From assembly GCF_000516985.1 (NCBI RefSeq), contig NW_006917097.1:2394593-2458592 (forward strand): 64,000 nt of DNA, in the 5' to 3' direction. Made by a program: the position numbers and the translations under genes. Under the pieces are notes generated by a model. The model was not told the DNA's origin, did not search any database, and worked only from the letters and a program-made list of their open reading frames with translations. The stretch comes from Pestalotiopsis fici W106-1 (Eukaryota; Ascomycota; Sordariomycetes; Amphisphaeriales; Sporocadaceae). Below are positions 57,880 to 64,000 of the stretch, piece after piece. The stretch's first letter is position 1; each line of letters begins with the position of its first letter.

Positions 57880-60069
57880 GACAGCTAGGCCTGGCTCGAC
57901 GACACTAGGTATACAGGTCGCTTAGGAGTGAAAAGTTGGAGTAGACGAGCGGCAAGGTGATCGCCATGTTTGTATGGGGAGTGCAGCGTAGTATATAATC
58001 AACATGGCTGCAACGGAGTACCCCACCGATTCGAGCAGAGCATGCATGTACAGTACGTAGTAATTCGTCGGCAGGCATTCGCCGCTCACCACATAATTAT
58101 CGCTTCTATAGTCCCTGTAGTGGTTGAACCAGGTTGTCGGAAAAGACCCACGGTGTTACGACGCCGACAAGCACGACATCTAGCCTTATCTCTTTTCATG
58201 TTGGCATGGTTCGACTAACGGGAAGAGGAGCGGGCCGGCACTTGACAAGAAGCGAGATGACCATGACTTGCACGCAGCATCAGGTTGTTGAGCAATGCCA
58301 TCTTACTCATTATATTACCTGTCAAAATAATTTTTTTATTGCTAGTCGATGATGGATTTTCCTCCGTCTCCCGTGTGTATGAACGGGCATCTCGATGCTG
58401 GGTGTAAGTCCGGGTCAGGAGTGGGGGGACATCTCTTATCTTCCCCGGGAGCCATAGATTTGATTTGGACCATGCAACGACCTTAGGATAATATGGAGCA
58501 GACTCACTGTCTGTCAGTCAGGTGGATGAGCTAGATAGAACCGCCGAGCTGGAATGCTGTTCGGCAGCACGATTGCGATGATAACGTTTCAAAAAGATAC
58601 AGACCATCGGAAGACCCGTTCCCTCCCATGCAACGTGAGTTGTGGCGACTGCGTTGTCCTCTACCTTGGTCCTCGGTTGGATATGCAAATGTGTGAGTTT
58701 TCGTTGTAGGTGGTGGCACAATTTGAAAGAAAGGATCGGAATCGCGTTATTATATATGGATAACATTACCAATTGAATCGGGTTTTGACCCTTGAGACGA
58801 GGAATAGCGTTCGTATTGAACAGGCCTTCGCAATCACGTTCATGACCCTGGAAATGGCGTGTAGATGCACTATAGCGGTCCGTCTACCGAAGTCTTGGTA
58901 TCCCCACTGGAGACGCGGCAATCTAGTGCCGATTGGACAGATACTAGTCACATATGAAGCGATGTGATGGTAGTCGACTACCATTAGTTTGCAGGAGAAA
59001 GCCAAGGAAGTCCTGGAAGCTTGTCTGGACATCGACGCTGTTGTGCACATGGTCAAGCACACAAACGGAACAAGTCTCGACTTGAAAAGGTCTCGAGGTT
59101 CTGACAAAGCGTTGCGAAACGGTCCACGGGTGTTTGCTCGAGTGAGCTGGAGGGTCGGAATACGCTTGTGCATCTCAAAGGGTATCTAGTTTGTGAACCA
59201 TTGAGAGGTCGCCTGGAAGAGACCATTTTGATATGGTTCTTTAGATAAACAGCTGTCGTTTTAGTATGGTGGGATATTGGAAGCTTCTGTAGTGCAAATG
59301 GCTGGGCTGGTCCGTGGATAGATGATCTGGACTGTTTCAACTGTCCTGGGCGCAACCTAGGTCCAAGAAATGTTATAACGAGGGCATCGCAAGTACAATT
59401 ATTATTGCAGATGAGCTGCTCATATTGAGAGAACATACGGTCTTGGCACTGTCGCTTATAGTTTAAACATATGGTTGTGGCTGTGACCGTCAATCGCACT
59501 TTACATCCCATCATGGAGTGTTGAATGTAGGCAAAGCGGAGCCAAGATATGAACAAAGGTGTGCATAAAGAGGAGATCGCGGCCCGTTGACTAGTAGACG
59601 TAGAGATATTGAACTTTTGCACTGGATACAAGAGAGGAACACTGCCGCCGCAAGCCGTATTCACAATAAGGTGCTGAACATGACAAACTTCGGCTGATAG
59701 ATATGTATTCCGTAGCTGTAGATTGTCGAGGCACCTCCCGTGCCGAGTTCCAAGAGTTCATTGGTCGGCGCGTCCTTTATTCCGGGCCGGCAATCACCCA
59801 ATCCAAAGGCTGTCCCCTGGGTGGACCTTGGGACCTGGGGCCGGGGCCTGGGCACGGTAAAGTCGCCCACTCAAAGCACTGGAGCTCTCGCCTATCCACT
59901 AATTAAGGCCCCAAACTTGGTGAGTAAGAGCTCGGTCCGCGTCGCGACTTGACTTTTGACGCAGGCGCGCTTCAGCGTAAGAAAGCAAAGACAACCAACT
60001 TCCGGTTCGCTACCAACCAATGCTCGAGAAGGCCGGAATGCGACAAGCTCGGCAGCTTTCCAAACCACG
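57880..60069. promoter_or_regulatory. Divergent region between the OPT and hir1 genes
   Basis: 2.2 kb with both promoters. TTATCT (GATA-type) occurs near 58186 and 58436. A GC-rich tract (GGGGCCGGGGCC) lies near 59837 on the hir1 side. A 203-codon minus-strand frame at 59053-59664 begins at a non-ATG codon and has no recognisable domain. No gene is supported. Confidence 0.5.
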
Positions 60070-63000
60070 ATGCATCTCATCAAGCCATCATGGCTGAGCC
60101 ATCAAGGTACGACTGCCATTGATGGGTTTCATGAAATTTCATTGTCTTGTCCTGCAATGCGATCGATGGACTAACTGACTTGTTGCGACAGGCGAGCAGA
60201 AGGACTTTGAGGTGTACAGCTGTCACGTCTCTCCCGACGGAAAGAGGCTGGCTACGGCAGGAGGAGGTATGCATCGACTAATCATGACCTCTCCAAGGAT
60301 TCACGTGTTGATTTTCGAATTGCAGATGGACACGTTCGTATATGGGATACCGAAGCTGTGTACAATGCCCACGATCGCACATTTACGAAACCGAAGCAAT
60401 TATGCCACATGAGCCACCACCTCGGCACGATTCACTCTGTTCGCTTCTCCCCCAATGGCCGATACCTTGCTTCCGGCGCCGATGACAAGATTATCTGTGT
60501 ATACCAGCTCGAAAAGGGTGCGCCCGCTGTCGTAGCTCTCGGCAGCAACGAGCCTCCGCCAGTCGAGAATTGGAAGACCTCGAAACGTTTGGTAGGCCAT
60601 GAAAACGACGTCCAGGACCTTGCCTGGGCCCACGATGGCTCCATTCTTGTTTCCGTCGGTCTCGACTCCAAGATTGTCGTATGGTCTGGGCACACTTTTG
60701 AGAAGCTCAAGGTGCTCTCTGGTCACCAGAGCCACGTCAAGGGCATCACATTCGATCCAGCCAACAAGTTCTTTGCGACTGCCAGCGACGACAGAACAAT
60801 CAAGATATTCCGATTTACCTCGCCGGCTGCGAATGCGACCCAGCATGACATGATTAACAACTTTCAGCTGGAAACCACCATTAGCGCACCCTTCAAGTCA
60901 TCGCCATTGACGACTTATTTCAGACGTTGTTCCTGGTCTCCTGATGGTAACCATATTGCTGCCGCCAATGCCGTCAATGGTCCTGTCAGTTCCGTTGCCA
61001 TCATCGAGCGATCTAGATGGGACAGCGAGATCAACTTGATTGGCCACGAGGGTCCCACCGAGGTCTGCATGTTCTCCCCACGCCTGTTTCACACGGAGAA
61101 GCCTGCCGAGAGTGGCACATCCAACGGGCATGCCACAGGAGCACTTGTGACTGTGATAGCATCAGCGGGCCAGGATAAAACTCTGAGTATATGGAACACG
61201 AATTCGTCTCGACCAGTGGTAGTGTTGCAAGACTTGGCCGCAAAGTCTATTTCAGATCTAGCGTGGACCCCGGACGGTCAGACACTGTTTGCTGCTAGTC
61301 TCGATGGCAGCATTGTTTGTGCTAGATTTGAGACGGGTGAACTGGGCTGGGTAGCCAATCTGGAAGAGACAGACAAGGCTTTGTCCAAGTACGGTGCCTC
61401 GAGAAAGGCAATGGGCATTGCTGAGGACGTTGATGGGCTGCTGTTGGAAACTCACGCCAAAGAAGGTGAACGGAGAGGCGCAGAGTCCCGGATGGGTGCT
61501 CTTATGGGTGATCATCATTCTGTTTCAAAAGACCTTGCACCAGCAACAAATGGTACCAAGACAGGCACAGCGACGCCAAATAATGCACCTACGCCAAATG
61601 GACAGCTTGCAGCAGAAGCCTCCAAGGAATCTGAAAAAGAGAAGGAGAATGAGAAGGAGAAGGAGAAGGAAGCAGAGGCCACTCCAGCACAAGAAACCGC
61701 CGAGAAGAATGTGCAAAGAGTCAATGACTTAAAATCGCGAGTCACAATCACCAAAGATGGAAAAAAGAGAGTTGCGCCTATGTTGATATCTTCATCGGGG
61801 ACTGGACAATCATCGTTACCTCAGACACAGCTCGTCGGTTCCAGCGCCACCAAGACCGCCCAAAATGAAGCACCACAGACAATACTGGATCTCAACAAGC
61901 CCTACGATGGTTTACCAGAGGGAGGCCTGGCGTCAATGCTCCTGGGCAACAAGCGCAAAGCCATTGTTGTCGATGACGAAGACGACGAGCACGCTGGCAA
62001 GAGACCCGCAGCAGGGCCCCGTCCTATTCTAGAAAATGGCGTGGATGGTCTCGAACCTGCCGCGCTAGAGCCTCAGCGCAGCGGTATTGTGCCTACTCCA
62101 GACTTCCTGCGACCCGCCGTACTAAATCCATCCATCGCCATTTCCCAGCTTCGTCTAGCTGTACCCAAGATACGCTCACATATCCTCAGGCCCCTTGAAA
62201 GGGGAGTTTTGCAAAAGGACACTACGCTAGAGGAAGCTTCGAAAATCCCAGAAAACATTATTCTCGAAGCAAAGAATCCCGTATCCACTAGAGACCCGTC
62301 CCATATCACAGTCTCAAAGCGTGGGGCTGTTCTCTGGCAGGACTTTCTACCCCGGGCGACCATTCTTGTCACTGGAAACAAGAACTTTTGGTCCGCTGCT
62401 TGCGAGGATGGCAGTCTATATACATGGACACCCGCCGGGCGTCGATTGATCAATGCCATGGTCCTCGAGTCACAGCCGGTGATTCTCGAGTGCAGAAATT
62501 GGTGGTTGCTATGCATTACAGCTGTTGGCCAGTGTCATGTATGGAATATCAAAACTCTGTCATCACCACATCCGCCCGTATCTCTGGCTCCTGTGCTAGA
62601 GATCGCCACAACGTCACTTCAACCACATGCAGCAATGCCAGGACCAGGCGTCACTTCGGCTCATCTGAACTCAAATGGTCACATCATAGTCACTCTCACC
62701 AATGGAGATGGGTACTACTATTCTCCTAGTATGTATACCTGGCAGCGACTATCTGAGGCCTGGTGGGCTGTCGGCAGCCAGTATTGGAACAGCAACGATT
62801 CCTCTGTTGGCGCGCTGCAGTCAACGGCTGTGGGCCCAACAACAGCCAAGAACAGCAAGAGCGAAGAAACTTTGGTGTCAGCTGGCATCATTCCGTACCT
62901 GGAGCGCCACACAACCAATGAATTCTTGCTTAAGGGCCGGGCTTACACACTCCAGCGGATCATCAAACAATTGCTTTCGAAAGATGGCTTTGAGACGTTC

Positions 63001-63448
63001 GAATCCAGTGTCAGCATTGCACATCTCGAGAACCGGATGGCTGGTGCCTTGCAACTTGGCGCCAAGGACGAGTTCAGATTATATCTTTTCATGTATGCCA
63101 AGCGGATCGGTGCCGAGGGGTCACGAGGCAAGGTTGAGGAACTACTCAATAGTCTTCTTGGCGGTATCCTGCAGGATAAGGACGGCGATTCTGAGCCAGG
63201 AAAGGGCTGGTTCAGTACGGACGAACAAATTTGCGGATGGGACCGGAAAATATTGCTGAAAGGCGTAGTGATGATATTGGGTAAGTCAACACACACAAGT
63301 CTCAACAGTCTCAACAATGGCAACGTTAACACTCGATGCAGGCAAATTCAGGGAATTGCAAAGACTCACTGTGCAGTACGCCCGCGTGCTGGACCTGACA
63401 CTAGAAGAGGAGGACAACAACAGTGATGAGATGATTGTGGAATCCTAA
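60070..63448 (+). CDS. hir1: Histone chaperone subunit Hir1 (HIRA-type WD40 protein)
   Basis: Four exons, 60070-60106, 60192-60266, 60326-63280 and 63342-63448, encode 1057 aa. All junctions are in phase 1, and the spliced start reads MHLIKPSWLSHQG. The N-terminus (about 15-370) carries seven WD40 repeats, for example DGHVRIWDTE, GTIHSVRFSPNGRYLASGADDKIICVY, VGLDSKIVVWS and ASDDRTIKIF. An acidic/basic EK-rich stretch follows. A B-domain-like Asf1-binding segment (VTITKDGKKRVAPMLI) starts at residue 510. The Hira domain occupies the C-terminal third (FWSAACEDGSLYTWTPAGRR, GDGYYYSPSMYTWQRLSEAWWAVGSQYW). The HIR complex deposits histone H3-H4 independently of replication and represses histone genes in the nucleus. 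Confidence 0.97.
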
Positions 63449-64000
63449 TCACATGCCACTGGTTGCAGCATGATGGGCGTATGGCGTTGACGGTTTGTGA
63501 AAAGGGGCTCATTCGTCTTTGGTGATACCATTGTCATTGCTTTGGTTCGACGTCACTGTATTGTATGTATGTATTGTACGTCTTTCTCATCAATACCTAT
63601 CGACCGAGGCACAGACCCGGTCTCTGGATCAACACTGGATATCTACTTGTTCTAAGATACGTTGTGAATGTTTGTCTTACCCTCTTGCGTCTTTATCTGG
63701 GTGTTTTACTTTCTTTTCTCTCAGCCATATCATTCTTCGCTATATTTCTTCGCTATAATTCTTCGAAGGCGTTCTTCGATGGCGTTCTTCGAACTGCTGC
63801 TGCTGTAGAGTGAATATGGTGTCCATATTGTTCTTTACACAACCACAATCGTCAGCAACAAGAAAGTGCAAGACCATACTGGCAGAGTTGAGATGGAAGA
63901 CGCGGGGTAATGGGATCAGAATACCCCGCCATGTGGTTTGTCCCTGTTTCAACAGCAACAGCTTCACCACGCGCCATCTGTGGTGTTTTGGCAGCTAGTC
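63449..64000. other. 3' flank of hir1
   Basis: Downstream sequence to the window edge. It contains a 13-bp-period tandem repeat (listed separately) followed by CTG units. No gene is recognised. Confidence 0.6.
63733..63797. repeat. 13-bp-period minisatellite
   Basis: TTCTTCG begins at 63733, 63746, 63759, 63772 and 63785, an exact 13-bp period over five copies. The other six bases of each unit vary (CTATAT, CTATAA, AAGGCG, ATGGCG, AACTGC). CTG units follow directly. Confidence 0.9.

Noticed and set aside
59053..59664. 203-codon minus-strand frame between the OPT and hir1 genes
   Set aside because: It begins at a non-ATG codon, has no recognisable domain, and its composition resembles translated intergenic DNA.

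Overview
The window looks like nuclear DNA from a filamentous ascomycete (Pezizomycotina), most likely Sordariomycetes and tentatively Hypocreales. The evidence is short introns of about 50-150 bp with GT...AG ends and CTAAC/CTGAC-type branch sites, a gene spacing of 1-4 kb, pyrimidine-rich leaders, and a conserved fungal gene set (Hir1, eL13, SmgGDS-like, OPT, GT69, Dal5-type MFS, PRISE-like reductase). I rebuilt the spliced genes by hand. In each one the exon phases add up to a whole number of codons.

Layout, left to right: a two-block leucine-rich-repeat protein (2278-5796, -); a coiled-coil protein (8208-9890, +); a 3-ketoacyl-CoA thiolase (10844-12103, +); a small membrane protein (12650-13276, +); a class I glutamine amidotransferase-like protein (15591-16491, +); a second membrane protein (16857-17729, +); an unknown 322-aa protein (17931-18899, -). 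From 19.3 to 30.5 kb there is a run of metabolic-type genes: MmgE/PrpD family (-), kelch protein (+), single-domain MetE-like protein (-), PRISE-like SDR (-) and an anion:cation symporter-type MFS transporter (+). Then follow an SmgGDS-like armadillo protein (32531-35290, +), ribosomal protein eL13 (36325-37450, -), a GT69 alpha-mannosyltransferase-like protein (39137-40609, +), a large F-box/ankyrin protein (40637-44232, -), an unknown protein with a CCHH tail (45398-46429, -), an APC-family permease (50596-52221, -), an OPT oligopeptide transporter (55025-57879, -) and the histone chaperone subunit Hir1 (60070-63448, +).

Most of the window is ordinary housekeeping and conserved fungal content. 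There are no convincing transposons, rRNA, tRNA or CRISPR. There are two 100-N assembly gaps, each in or next to an intron and next to homopolymers, and one single N in a poly-A run. The items most worth a second look are the metabolic run at 19-30 kb, the MetE-like enzyme that keeps all its zinc ligands, SxIP-type microtubule-tip motifs in the LRR protein, the paired GATA sites before the permease, a 13-bp-period minisatellite after hir1, convergent genes with only 27 bp between stop codons, and a 4.2-kb block with no recognisable gene. No clearly novel multi-gene system is provable from sequence alone.
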